DNA of 9,322 nt, taken from positions 1 to 9,322 of the forward strand of contig CALBTS010000842.1 of assembly GCA_937968035.1 (NCBI GenBank). The letters run 5' to 3'. Shown here in pieces: positions 1-5,675 of this stretch. Source of the DNA: an uncultured Methanomethylovorans sp. (GTDB taxonomy: Archaea > Halobacteriota > Methanosarcinia > Methanosarcinales > Methanosarcinaceae). Made by a program: the position numbers and the translations under genes. Below the pieces are notes generated by a model that did no database searches, had not been told where the DNA came from, and saw only the letters and a program-made list of their open reading frames with translations. Positions within the stretch are counted from its first letter, which is position 1. Each line of letters opens with the position of its first letter.

Positions 1-384
1 CATCATGTTCTGCGCACACATGGCACAATCGAAATCCGCTGTAGGAGCATTTTTGCTCCCCAATACTATGATCAATAAGGGAGCATCGTAAAAGATATCG
101 AACTCTTCTGTCTTGAGCATCTTCTTGAACTCTACAGCCGCATCGATGTTCACGCCTTCAAGCTGCTTTAACAGCCGGGGCTTGCAATGGGCAGACATTT
201 GTTTCATGACAGCCTTGTCCTTTACCACTACAAACCTCCAGGGCTGGAGACCAAGACCTGTTGGTGCATGGATACCTGCATCGATGATACTTTCTATGAC
301 CTCATCGCTTACAGGCCTGTCAGCATAGTCCCTGACACTGCGTCTTGTCTTGATATTTGATATCACCGGATCTTCCTCTATCAT
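1..384 (-). CDS. Nitroreductase-family FMN flavoprotein (partial, C-terminus off the left edge)
   Basis: Translating the minus strand from the ATG at 384 gives 128 open codons that run off the window. The N-terminus has the family's FMN-phosphate-binding signature RRSVRDY (residues 14-20), then APTGLGLQPWRFVVV (about 41-55) and a FDCAMCAQNMM segment at the edge, where this family usually has the start of a conserved helix. Members are usually about 170-220 residues, so roughly a third is missing. The family uses FMN and NAD(P)H, or other donors, to reduce nitro, quinone or related substrates; the substrate cannot be read here. The start is firm: it overlaps the upstream FTR stop as ATGA and has an AAAGGAGGG ribosome site six bases ahead. 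It is the last visible gene of the redox operon. Two cysteines in the last residues are noted but not interpreted. Confidence 0.9.
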   Translation of the reverse strand, partial: MIEEDPVISNIKTRRSVRDYADRPVSDEVIESIIDAGIHAPTGLGLQPWRFVVVKDKAVMKQMSAHCKPRLLKQLEGVNIDAAVEFKKMLKTEEFDIFYDAPLLIIVLGSKNAPTADFDCAMCAQNMM

Positions 385-734
385 ACCTTACCCTCCTTTT
401 GCATCTGTTCGAACTCAGAACGCGAGATCTGTACCAGACTGTATGGGTCCTCAACTTCCTTATGCACGTACAGACCACACCAGCAACGTTTCATTGCATC
501 GAAATGAGCCCTGTGAAATGGGATACATGGACATACGATCTTCATATCGATCTCTCGCTCTCCCGTAAGGCCCTGGCAGGGACAGAAGGGATGACCGTGC
601 TCCTTTTCAATAATAACTTCCTGCTCCAGCAAAAAGTCCACAATTTCAACGTCGGGGCTGAACTTGTATCCCAGGGGATCGATAACCCTCTGGAACATTT
701 CCCTGAGCCTCTGCTTCCTTTTCTCCGTGTCCAT
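381..734 (-). CDS. Ferredoxin:thioredoxin reductase catalytic (beta) subunit-like protein
   Basis: The 117-residue protein has all six cysteines of the FTR catalytic subunit in three CxC pairs: CPC (51-53), CPC (68-70) and CWC (84-86). The CPCIPFHR block and the C-terminal CWCGLYVH are typical of the family. In characterised FTRs four of these cysteines hold a [4Fe-4S] cluster and the other two (first-pair second Cys, last-pair second Cys) form the redox disulfide that passes electrons from ferredoxin to a thioredoxin or glutaredoxin. The spacing (14 and 13 residues between pairs) differs from the plant/cyanobacterial form (16 and 8), which fits the archaeal FTR-like branch. No variable (alpha) subunit is visible nearby. 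The gene lies 12 bases after the glutaredoxin gene with AGAGGT as ribosome site, and overlaps the nitroreductase start. The adjacent CPWC protein is the obvious candidate partner (inference). Confidence 0.92.
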   Translation of the reverse strand: MDTEKRKQRLREMFQRVIDPLGYKFSPDVEIVDFLLEQEVIIEKEHGHPFCPCQGLTGEREIDMKIVCPCIPFHRAHFDAMKRCWCGLYVHKEVEDPYSLVQISRSEFEQMQKEGKV

Positions 735-746
735 AGGAGAACCTCT

Positions 747-995
747 TTATGATTCCAGCAATTTCATATATTTCTGAGGATTATAGCCCACTACAACATC
801 ATCACCAATTATCACAAATGGGAACGCTATACCTTCCCCGTGTGCAGAGCATACTTCTCTGATCTTTTGCTGTTCTTCCTTGCTGGCCTTGTCATAGTCT
901 ATGAATTCAAAAGGAATGTTCTTCTCCGCAAAGAAACTCTTGGTTTTCTTGCACCAGGGGCAGGTGCTCAGAGTATACATCATGATCTTCTTCAT
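747..995 (-). CDS. Glutaredoxin-like thiol oxidoreductase (CPWC active site)
   Basis: This small (82 residues) thioredoxin-fold protein has the redox motif CPWC at residues 12-15 after the first beta strand, a cis-proline in AFPFVII (P59) and the GY pair (70-71) typical of glutaredoxin/NrdH-like proteins. There is no signal peptide, so it is cytoplasmic. An additional Cys (C49) lies in an insertion-like segment with a His and Glu. It probably shuttles reducing equivalents as a dithiol to protein disulfides. In methanogens that lack a classic glutathione system, such proteins are thought to be reduced by other routes, and the FTR subunit encoded directly downstream is the natural candidate. 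The start overlaps the stop of the preceding Rieske gene as ATGA, which suggests translational coupling. Confidence 0.92.
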   Translation of the reverse strand: MKKIMMYTLSTCPWCKKTKSFFAEKNIPFEFIDYDKASKEEQQKIREVCSAHGEGIAFPFVIIGDDVVVGYNPQKYMKLLES

Positions 996-1318
996 TGATT
1001 TTCACCTTCCATTTTCAGATATATCTTCCCGTCAGAAACTTTCAGCCCATAGACCGAAACTTTGAGCTCCCTTGCATCAAGGAACTCCCCGCTGCGGATA
1101 TCAAATCTCCAGTCATGGCATGGACATTTGATGATATAACCTTCCAGTTCACCTTTGGATAAAGGGCACTCCATATGCACACATTTATTGGAGATAGCAA
1201 ATATTTCATTGGTCTTTCTTATCAATGCTATCCTCTGGCCATCTATAACCAGAGCTTTCTTTTCACCATCTGCCAGTTCTGCCACTTCAAGTGCATAGAC
1301 CCAGTTTCCCTCAGACAT
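992..1318 (-). CDS. Rieske-type [2Fe-2S] protein A
   Basis: This is a soluble single-domain Rieske protein of 108 residues with ligands C46-x-H48 and C65-x2-H68. It also has C51 and C67 at the positions that form a disulfide in cytochrome bc1-type Rieske proteins (CVHMEC and CPCHDW). It has no signal peptide or membrane helix, so it should be a cytoplasmic electron carrier or a subunit of an enzyme. The start is supported by AGAGGT six bases ahead; the stop overlaps the glutaredoxin start as ATGA. It aligns without gaps to Rieske B over the N-terminal part and both cluster motifs, so the two are paralogues from a tandem duplication. Electron donor and acceptor are unknown. NirD-like or dioxygenase-ferredoxin roles are possible from the fold alone, but no such partners are in view. 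Confidence 0.92.
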   Translation of the reverse strand: MSEGNWVYALEVAELADGEKKALVIDGQRIALIRKTNEIFAISNKCVHMECPLSKGELEGYIIKCPCHDWRFDIRSGEFLDARELKVSVYGLKVSDGKIYLKMEGENQ

Positions 1319-1333
1319 CCAAACCTCTTTAGA

Positions 1334-1423
1334 TCAGATATTGTAGATCTTATATTTTTTCGTGATCAGAAAGATAAACTTATCTGCCACCTTGACCAGT
1401 TTGATCTTCACATCTTCCTGCAG
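1334..1423 (-). pseudogene. Degenerate Rieske-like fragment (N-terminal half only) between the two Rieske genes
   Basis: The 85-base gap between the two Rieske genes is open on the minus strand up to a TGA at 1336-1334. The encoded segment ends in KLVKVADKFIFLITKK then YKIYNI. It aligns gap-free to Rieske B (LKVVELNDKPVLLIRKEGQIYAL) with about 9 identities in 24 residues and many conservative changes, and less well to Rieske A. It stops just before the point where the first C-x-H ligand would come, so no cluster site remains. A GTG at 1411, with AGGA nearby, could start a 25-residue peptide. The likeliest reading is the remnant of a third tandem Rieske copy. A functional micro-protein or chance similarity of short beta strands cannot be excluded. 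Confidence 0.4.
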
Positions 1424-1427
1424 GCAG

Positions 1428-1739
1428 TCAGATATAAACAAACACTTTCCCATTTTCTATCTTGCTTTCATATGCCTTTAAGGAAATATCCCTTGAGCCA
1501 AGATACTCACCGGTCTTAATATCATATCTCCAGCCATGACACGAACACCTCAGCGTGTGATCCTCAATAGTGCCGGCTGAAAGTGGACAACCCATATGCT
1601 TGCATTTATTGGACAGAGCATATATCTGGCCTTCTTTTCGGATCAAAAGTACAGGCTTATCGTTAAGTTCCACAACCTTCAAAGAGTTCTCATTCAGCTC
1701 CTCTGCATTAAAAGCAAAGACCCATGATGGCTCTGGCAT
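1428..1739 (-). CDS. Rieske-type [2Fe-2S] protein B (first gene of the redox operon)
   Basis: Counting from the chosen ATG at 1739, the 103-residue protein has cluster ligands C46-x-H48 and C65-x2-H68 and the disulfide-type cysteines C51 and C67 (CKHMGC and CSCHGW). These are exactly the positions found in Rieske A. An ATG five codons upstream (1754) is open too. The 1739 start is preferred because GGGGGT lies seven bases ahead of it, because the N-termini of the two paralogues then align without a gap (MPEPSWVFAF against MSEGNWVYAL), and because the TATA box at 1772-1779 puts the expected transcript start near 1750, inside the longer form. No signal or membrane segment is seen. It is a probable cytoplasmic one-electron carrier and heads the operon; its partners are not known. 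Confidence 0.9.
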   Translation of the reverse strand: MPEPSWVFAFNAEELNENSLKVVELNDKPVLLIRKEGQIYALSNKCKHMGCPLSAGTIEDHTLRCSCHGWRYDIKTGEYLGSRDISLKAYESKIENGKVFVYI

Positions 1740-1763
1740 TTTGCTTACCCCCATATAAGCAGG

Positions 1764-1780
1764 GTTATAAAATTATAAAT
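1764..1780 (-). promoter_or_regulatory. TATA box of the redox operon
   Basis: On the minus strand the AT-only tract contains TTTATAAT (1779-1772) followed by TTTATAAC (1771-1764). The first is centred about 26 bases before position 1750, which would give a leader of about ten bases ahead of the ATG at 1739 that includes the GGGGGT ribosome site. The second box would give a leaderless-like transcript and is less likely. Confidence 0.6.
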
Positions 1781-1782
1781 AA

Positions 1783-1804
1783 TTGTCGTGGACCACCACG
1801 ACAA
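1783..1804. promoter_or_regulatory. Perfect 9-bp inverted repeat next to the redox-operon TATA box (candidate operator)
   Basis: TTGTCGTGG (1783-1791) and CCACGACAA (1796-1804) are perfect inverted arms around ACCA. The repeat lies three bases upstream of the TATA tract and is GC-richer than its surroundings. Its size (22 bp) and placement fit a dimeric regulator site acting on TBP/TFB recruitment. It is not followed by a T-run in either direction that would make it a terminator. The regulator is unknown. Confidence 0.5.
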
Positions 1805-1820
1805 ATATCTGCCATCAGGC

Positions 1821-1937
1821 ATGGAGGAGGAAATATCACCTATACACCTGATAGGTCAAAATAATAAGGCAGAACGATCAGCATTGAAATCAGAAGAGTA
1901 TCTGATGACGCATCGATATGAAAAAAGAAGGGGTTAG
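1821..1937 (+). CDS. Doubtful small ORF, 38 residues, opposite strand
   Basis: Between the redox operon promoter and the end of the ABC operon the plus strand has an ATG-to-TAG frame beginning MEEEISPIHLIGQ and ending HRYEKRRG. The composition is rich in charged residues and plausible for a protein. No good ribosome site precedes it (only CAGG two bases ahead) and no family is recognised. It could be a real divergent small gene, a relic, or chance. Confidence 0.2.
   Translation: MEEEISPIHLIGQNNKAERSALKSEEYLMTHRYEKRRG
1917..1933 (-). terminator. Probable oligo-T terminator of the ABC operon
   Basis: About 65 bases past the permease stop the minus strand reads CCCCTTCTTTTTTCATA. Archaeal RNA polymerase stops at such T-runs without a needed hairpin. 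Position and strand suit the end of the ABC operon. Confidence 0.4.
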
Positions 1938-1998
1938 TTCCCTGTGGACTGGAATACTGTTGTTCAAAGACTTCCAGCCGATAAAAGGCGATGTATGA

Positions 1999-3246
1999 TC
2001 ACTCATACCTCAAAGCGTCTACTGGTTTCATTCTTGATGCCTGGAATGCAGGCACGACACCTGATATCACACCTACCGCCACTGCAATGCTAAGGCCAAA
2101 GATCGTGAGGCGTGGTGATAAACTTACGGATACGGAACCTCCCATCATCTGCATTCCCAGCAGAGGGAACAGAGCAGTTATTAAGGAGCCTGCAATAACA
2201 CCCAGTATCCCGCCGACCAAACCAACCAGAGCAGAATTCATCATGAATATCATAAGAATGTCTCTGTTGGTTGCACCGATAGCTTTCATAGTGCCTATTT
2301 CCCTTGTTTTTTCCATTACTGAAGTGAACATGGTATTAGCAATGCCCACTGCGCCTACTACAAGAGATACTCCTGCAATGGCTGCCAGGAACAGGGTCAT
2401 AGACTCCATCATTTCTGAAGCTGTTTCCACCATGGATGCAGACGTAGTGACAGAGAAATCCTGGTCTTTTTCGGTCACATGACGGGAGAGCATTAGTTTT
2501 TCTTCAATTTCTGCAGAGACGTTCTCAGCGATTTCCATACTTTCAGCCTTTACAATGATGGAATCGTACACATCCGGCTCTGCATCTTCTATTAGGGTCA
2601 CAGCTGCATCAATGGGCATGATTATAGAGTTATCACCACTGCCTCCTTCAGATTCCAATATGCCGACCACACGCACAGACTTACCTGCGATCGTCAGCAC
2701 CTGATTAAGTCCTACTTCATTATCGAACACATCTTCTGCAACACCACTTCCTATGACAGCGACATAGTTATCTGAAGGTTCCAGCAATCTGCCTGACTCT
2801 GCAGTATCTGTGGTAGCGTATTGCCACACCTGAGGGTCCACACCTGTGATACTAAGTTCGGCTTCCTCTCCCAGGAAATATACATCTTCTTTACCCGATA
2901 TCTGACCATACATATATTGTATACCATCTACGGATTTCAGAGCCATGATGTCCTTTTTAGTGAGATTTGTGTCCTCTGAAGAGGTCGAGGGACCTCCACC
3001 ACCTCCCCCGCCACCTCCGGGGCCCATTGCCATCATAGCCCTTGAAGAGCCCGGAGAAATGGTGATAGCTGTAAGGTCCATTTCAGAGAGTCTATCTTCC
3101 ATGTCCTTTTGCATGTTCTCGCTCAGGGACATGATACCTACAACAGCACCTACACCTATGACTATCCCTATAATAGTGAGCCAGCTGCGTACCTTGCTAT
3201 GCAGCAGGATGGTAAGGGCCATTTTGAGATAGCTGCTGTTTCTCAT
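1999..3246 (-). CDS. MacB/FtsX-type ABC transporter permease
   Basis: The 415-residue protein has the standard MacB permease plan. There is an N-terminal transmembrane helix (about 22-41), a large extracytoplasmic MacB_PCD-like domain (about 42-280), and three C-terminal transmembrane helices (about 284-306, 333-360, 380-400). The cytoplasmic loop EIGTMKAIGATNRDI (316-330) is the usual coupling segment, and the C-terminus (PVDALRYE) is the family's typical end. An odd feature is a run of nine glycines (77-85, inside MGPGG...PSTSSE) early in the extracytoplasmic domain, which looks like a flexible insertion. Such permeases transmit ATPase motion across the membrane (mechanotransmission) for export of lipids, peptides or lipoproteins; the substrate is not readable. 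It starts two bases after the COG1361 gene and is the last gene of the operon. Confidence 0.93.
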   Translation of the reverse strand: MRNSSYLKMALTILLHSKVRSWLTIIGIVIGVGAVVGIMSLSENMQKDMEDRLSEMDLTAITISPGSSRAMMAMGPGGGGGGGGGPSTSSEDTNLTKKDIMALKSVDGIQYMYGQISGKEDVYFLGEEAELSITGVDPQVWQYATTDTAESGRLLEPSDNYVAVIGSGVAEDVFDNEVGLNQVLTIAGKSVRVVGILESEGGSGDNSIIMPIDAAVTLIEDAEPDVYDSIIVKAESMEIAENVSAEIEEKLMLSRHVTEKDQDFSVTTSASMVETASEMMESMTLFLAAIAGVSLVVGAVGIANTMFTSVMEKTREIGTMKAIGATNRDILMIFMMNSALVGLVGGILGVIAGSLITALFPLLGMQMMGGSVSVSLSPRLTIFGLSIAVAVGVISGVVPAFQASRMKPVDALRYE

Positions 3247-3248
3247 AG

Positions 3249-4592
3249 TTAGTTACCTTCTTTCATCTTCCTGTGGTGCACGATTGATCCAAGTTTCCGG
3301 ATAACAGCAGGGTTCTCACCGTGCTTTCTTCTGTAATACACAACATATCCTGATGCAAGAACAGCTAATACCAGAACATATACATATTTTGAACTGGATG
3401 AACCCTGGCCTTGCCCTCCCGGACCCATTGATGAACCAGCTGTTGCCGTGCTGCTCTGCGAGATCTGCACAAATTTTTCTACGGTGTTCCTCTGACCTGC
3501 TGAATCCGTGTATTCTATCAAAACTTGGAGATCATTGCTGGTACTTGCATTTGCGGATGATGCCGAAGCTACAGCAGCATTGCCGCCTGGTCCGGCACCA
3601 CCAGTGCCTGGCATGCCTCCTGCTCCCTGTTGTGAAACAGTGAACGAAGCAATCGTATAGTCACCTTTTTCCAGGTTACCGACTATTGTAGAGGAACTGC
3701 CTGACACACTATAACCTTCCTGTTCCGGAATGGAAACCTTTACTGAATATGCTTCATTGTTACCCACATTAGCTATTGAGAACGACATTTCTCCATCGGA
3801 ATTATCTGAGAACGCAACATCGAAGTCTGTCCCGCCCCCTACAAACAGACCTGCTGTTGTGGAAATTGTGCTAACGTTGGAATCATAGTCCTCTACCTCA
3901 AGAGTAATATCCAGCTTGTAAAGACCGGGATCAGCATTCACGTCAGCCATTACTATATAACTGACAGTTACAGATTCATTGGGAGCCAGATAACTTATGT
4001 ACTTGGTATTATCCGAATAGACCGGCAAGATCGTACCAGTGGAGTCTACCCAGGAGATCTCCATGTTCTTAAGAGGAGAACTGCCGGTATTTGTGACCAC
4101 GAAATCGAGCTGTTCCTCGGTGGCGAAATCTATACTGGCCTTGCTGATCGTTACGATCTGAGCGTATTCCTTGCCCCTTACTTCAATATCCAGCGTAGTG
4201 GTTTTGGTAGTACCTGTTGAATCCGTTGTAACGATGTCCAGCTCATATGTACCTGCAGAAGCGTCACTGGCGACCTTTAGTTTCAATTTCACTGTTGCAG
4301 CATCGTCATCATCCTGTCTGGCATTAAGATAGGATATGGTCCTGCTCAAGGATTCACCATCCACTTTCGAGAAGGGATATTCGGGTTGGGCAGTTATGAC
4401 TATGTTCTTAAGGTCTTCATTCCCATAGTTCTGCACACTGAGAGTAAGTTCAACGCTCTCGCCCGGTCTTGCAGGGTTTGGGGTCTGGCTCATAACATCA
4501 ACGCTGAGCCCGGCAGAGTCCACGTAGGTTGCTGCGGAAGCATGCGCTATGGGAGATAATATCAAGAGTATGAACAGTAACATTTTTTTCAT
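3249..4592 (-). CDS. Secreted, membrane-anchored COG1361-type 'S-layer domain' protein of the ABC operon
   Basis: The 447-residue protein starts with a signal peptide (MKKMLLFILLILSPIAHASA, cleavage after HASA). Repeated Ig-like/CARDB- or NEW3-like beta domains follow, with recurring phrases such as 'NPARPGESVELTLSVQNYG' and 'NTGSSPLKNMEISW'. After these come a Gly/Ser/Ala-rich segment (about 325-355, 385-405), one transmembrane helix near residue 410 (YVYVLVLAVLASGYVVYY) and a basic cytoplasmic tail. The open frame extends to a GTG at 4601, but that GTG is part of the ribosome site AAAGGTG, so the ATG at 4592 is the start. Between the ATPase and permease genes it takes the place of a periplasmic adaptor such as MacA, although the fold is different. 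It probably works outside the membrane with the permease (inference). Confidence 0.88.
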   Translation of the reverse strand: MKKMLLFILLILSPIAHASAATYVDSAGLSVDVMSQTPNPARPGESVELTLSVQNYGNEDLKNIVITAQPEYPFSKVDGESLSRTISYLNARQDDDDAATVKLKLKVASDASAGTYELDIVTTDSTGTTKTTTLDIEVRGKEYAQIVTISKASIDFATEEQLDFVVTNTGSSPLKNMEISWVDSTGTILPVYSDNTKYISYLAPNESVTVSYIVMADVNADPGLYKLDITLEVEDYDSNVSTISTTAGLFVGGGTDFDVAFSDNSDGEMSFSIANVGNNEAYSVKVSIPEQEGYSVSGSSSTIVGNLEKGDYTIASFTVSQQGAGGMPGTGGAGPGGNAAVASASSANASTSNDLQVLIEYTDSAGQRNTVEKFVQISQSSTATAGSSMGPGGQGQGSSSSKYVYVLVLAVLASGYVVYYRRKHGENPAVIRKLGSIVHHRKMKEGN

Positions 4593-4603
4593 GATAAACA
4601 CCT

Positions 4604-5341
4604 TTAATTATTTTGGATTTTTTCTATGGATTCCACCATTCCGTCCTTTATGTGAACTACCCTTTCAGCATATCTGACAAGGGCCACATCATGTGTCACA
4701 ATGATTATCGTTTTGCCTTCCTTCTTGTGCAGCCCATAAAGGAAATCAAGTATATACGTCCCTGTTTTGCTGTCAAGGTTACCTGTGGGTTCATCAGCCA
4801 GTATAATATCCGGGTCTACGGCCAGTGACCTGGCAATAGCGACTCTCTGCCTCTGACCACCTGATAACTGGGATGGCAGATTACGGGCTTTCTGAGACAG
4901 TCCTACCATGTCCAATAGCTCAGCAGCCTTCTTTTTTGCAGCAGAGGGATCTGCGTTTTGAAACTCCAGAGGAAGCATAACGTTCTCAAGAGTGTTCAGT
5001 GTGGGAATAAGATTGAACTGCTGGAAAATGAAGCCTATCATCTTTCCTCTGATGGTAGCTAGTTCGGATTCTGAAAGATGTGAAATGTCTTTCCCATTGA
5101 GAAGAACAGTACCTTTGCTTGGAAGGTCCAGGCAGCCAAGCAGGTTCATCATGGTACTTTTTCCGCTACCGCTGGGACCCAGTATGACCACGAACTCTCC
5201 TTTGGAGATGTGCATGTCAACACCCTTCAAAGCAGCAAATTCCACTTCCCCCATCTGGTAGATCTTCCATACATCCTCCAGTTTCAGGAGAAAAGATGGA
5301 TCAGAACTTTTGGCAGAGCCTTCGGCAAGGTTATCAGACAT
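4604..5341 (-). CDS. ABC transporter ATPase, MacB/LolD family
   Basis: The 245-residue protein has all the parts of an active ABC ATPase: Walker A GPSGSGKST (55-63), Q-loop FQQFNLIP (106-113), signature LSGGQRQR (159-166), Walker B IILADEP (179-185) followed by TGNLD, and the switch His in THD (216-218). The block TGNLDS and the residues following Walker A (MMNLLGCLD) are those of the LolD/MacB subgroup, which pairs with FtsX-type permeases. It powers the permease encoded two genes downstream as a homodimer with a permease dimer. The N-terminal 16 residues are an additional polar extension. GGAGAC lies ahead of the start, 12 bases after the stop of the small upstream gene. Confidence 0.96.
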   Translation of the reverse strand: MSDNLAEGSAKSSDPSFLLKLEDVWKIYQMGEVEFAALKGVDMHISKGEFVVILGPSGSGKSTMMNLLGCLDLPSKGTVLLNGKDISHLSESELATIRGKMIGFIFQQFNLIPTLNTLENVMLPLEFQNADPSAAKKKAAELLDMVGLSQKARNLPSQLSGGQRQRVAIARSLAVDPDIILADEPTGNLDSKTGTYILDFLYGLHKKEGKTIIIVTHDVALVRYAERVVHIKDGMVESIEKIQNN

Positions 5342-5353
5342 CAGTTTGTCTCC

Positions 5354-5497
5354 TTATTTTTCATTAAGGTATGAAGAAGACGAAGATGAAACCTGTTCAG
5401 TGTTATTTGAAAGTGTTTTCATCAGATTCCACATTAATAGATCGAACTGCCTCCTGTCAAGGACAGTGTAATTCTTGAAACCGTACTTTTTACTCAT
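5354..5497 (-). CDS. Small basic protein (47 residues) heading the ABC operon
   Basis: The protein begins MSKKYGFKNYTVLDRRQFD and ends in a serine-rich tail (SSSSSS, YLNEK). I recognise no family. The start at 5497 is set by GGAGG six bases upstream (5508-5504). The open frame continues back to an ATG at 5557, but that start has no ribosome site and its additional residues overlap the structured leader, so it is rejected. There is no signal peptide or membrane helix; the middle (DRRQFDLLMWNLMKTL) could form an amphipathic helix. It lies 12 bases before the ATPase gene, so it is co-transcribed. It may be a small regulator or assembly factor of the transporter, or a leader cistron that controls ATPase translation. 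Confidence 0.6.
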   Translation of the reverse strand: MSKKYGFKNYTVLDRRQFDLLMWNLMKTLSNNTEQVSSSSSSYLNEK

Positions 5498-5660
5498 GTA
5501 ATTCCTCCAGTAATGCGTATATAGTGATTTTTTCTTTGGCCTCCTTTGAGGAGGCATCCACAGGATAATGGGATGCCTCCTTTCACCTCCTTTGTGTGAT
5601 CACACAGGAGATGGGGGATGGCTGTGTTGGGTGGTACGCTTGCCAGCATGTTCCTGGCAG
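5498..5660 (-). promoter_or_regulatory. Structured 5' leader of the ABC operon with alternative hairpins and repeated Shine-Dalgarno motifs
   Basis: Reading the minus strand 5' to 3' gives these elements. A 6-bp hairpin, TGCCAG/CTGGCA, lies at 5659-5641. The palindrome TGTGTGATCACACA lies at 5606-5593. It runs straight into AAAGGAGGTGA (5593-5583), a full match to the 16S anti-Shine-Dalgarno. A second AAAGGAGG is followed by arm A GGAGGCATCC (5580-5571), an 11-base loop, and arm A' GGATGCCTCC (5559-5550), a perfect 10-bp stem. The end of A' also pairs in a 7-bp, 3-base-loop stem GCCTCCT/AGGAGGC with arm B (5545-5539), which contains the third AAAGGAGG. The A:A' and A':B stems cannot coexist. 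The true ribosome site (5508-5504) follows. Translational control is inferred, not shown. Confidence 0.5.
5593..5606. repeat. 14-base perfect palindrome TGTGTGATCACACA
   Basis: The palindrome is exact and centred between 5599 and 5600. It lies about 80 bases downstream of the ABC operon TATA box, inside the expected leader. It could bind a dimeric regulator on DNA as a roadblock or form part of the leader RNA fold. Confidence 0.5.
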
Positions 5661-5675
5661 CAAACCCCCCTTTTG

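Noticed and set aside
1991..2482. Plus-strand open frame of 163 codons.
   Set aside because: It is antisense to the permease, which has a clear family match over its full length.
2992..3018. GC-rich CCTCC/ACC repeat on the plus strand as a CRISPR-like or regulatory repeat.
   Set aside because: It is simply the codon run for nine glycines in the permease.
4593..4601. GTG start three codons earlier for the COG1361 protein.
   Set aside because: The GTG is part of the AAAGGTG ribosome site, and the ATG at 4592 begins a clean signal peptide.
5498..5557. N-terminal extension of the 47-residue protein to an ATG at 5557 (67 residues in all).
   Set aside because: That ATG has no ribosome site, lies inside arm A' of the leader stem, and the ATG at 5497 has GGAGG at ideal spacing.
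5494..5586. A 30-codon GTG frame through the leader (begins VKGGIPLSCGCLLKGG) that ends in an ATGA overlap with the 47-residue gene, a possible leader peptide.
   Set aside because: The GTG directly abuts the AAAGGAG motif with no spacing, so it could not use it as a ribosome site. Its KGG repeats are just the AAAGGAGG motifs read as codons.
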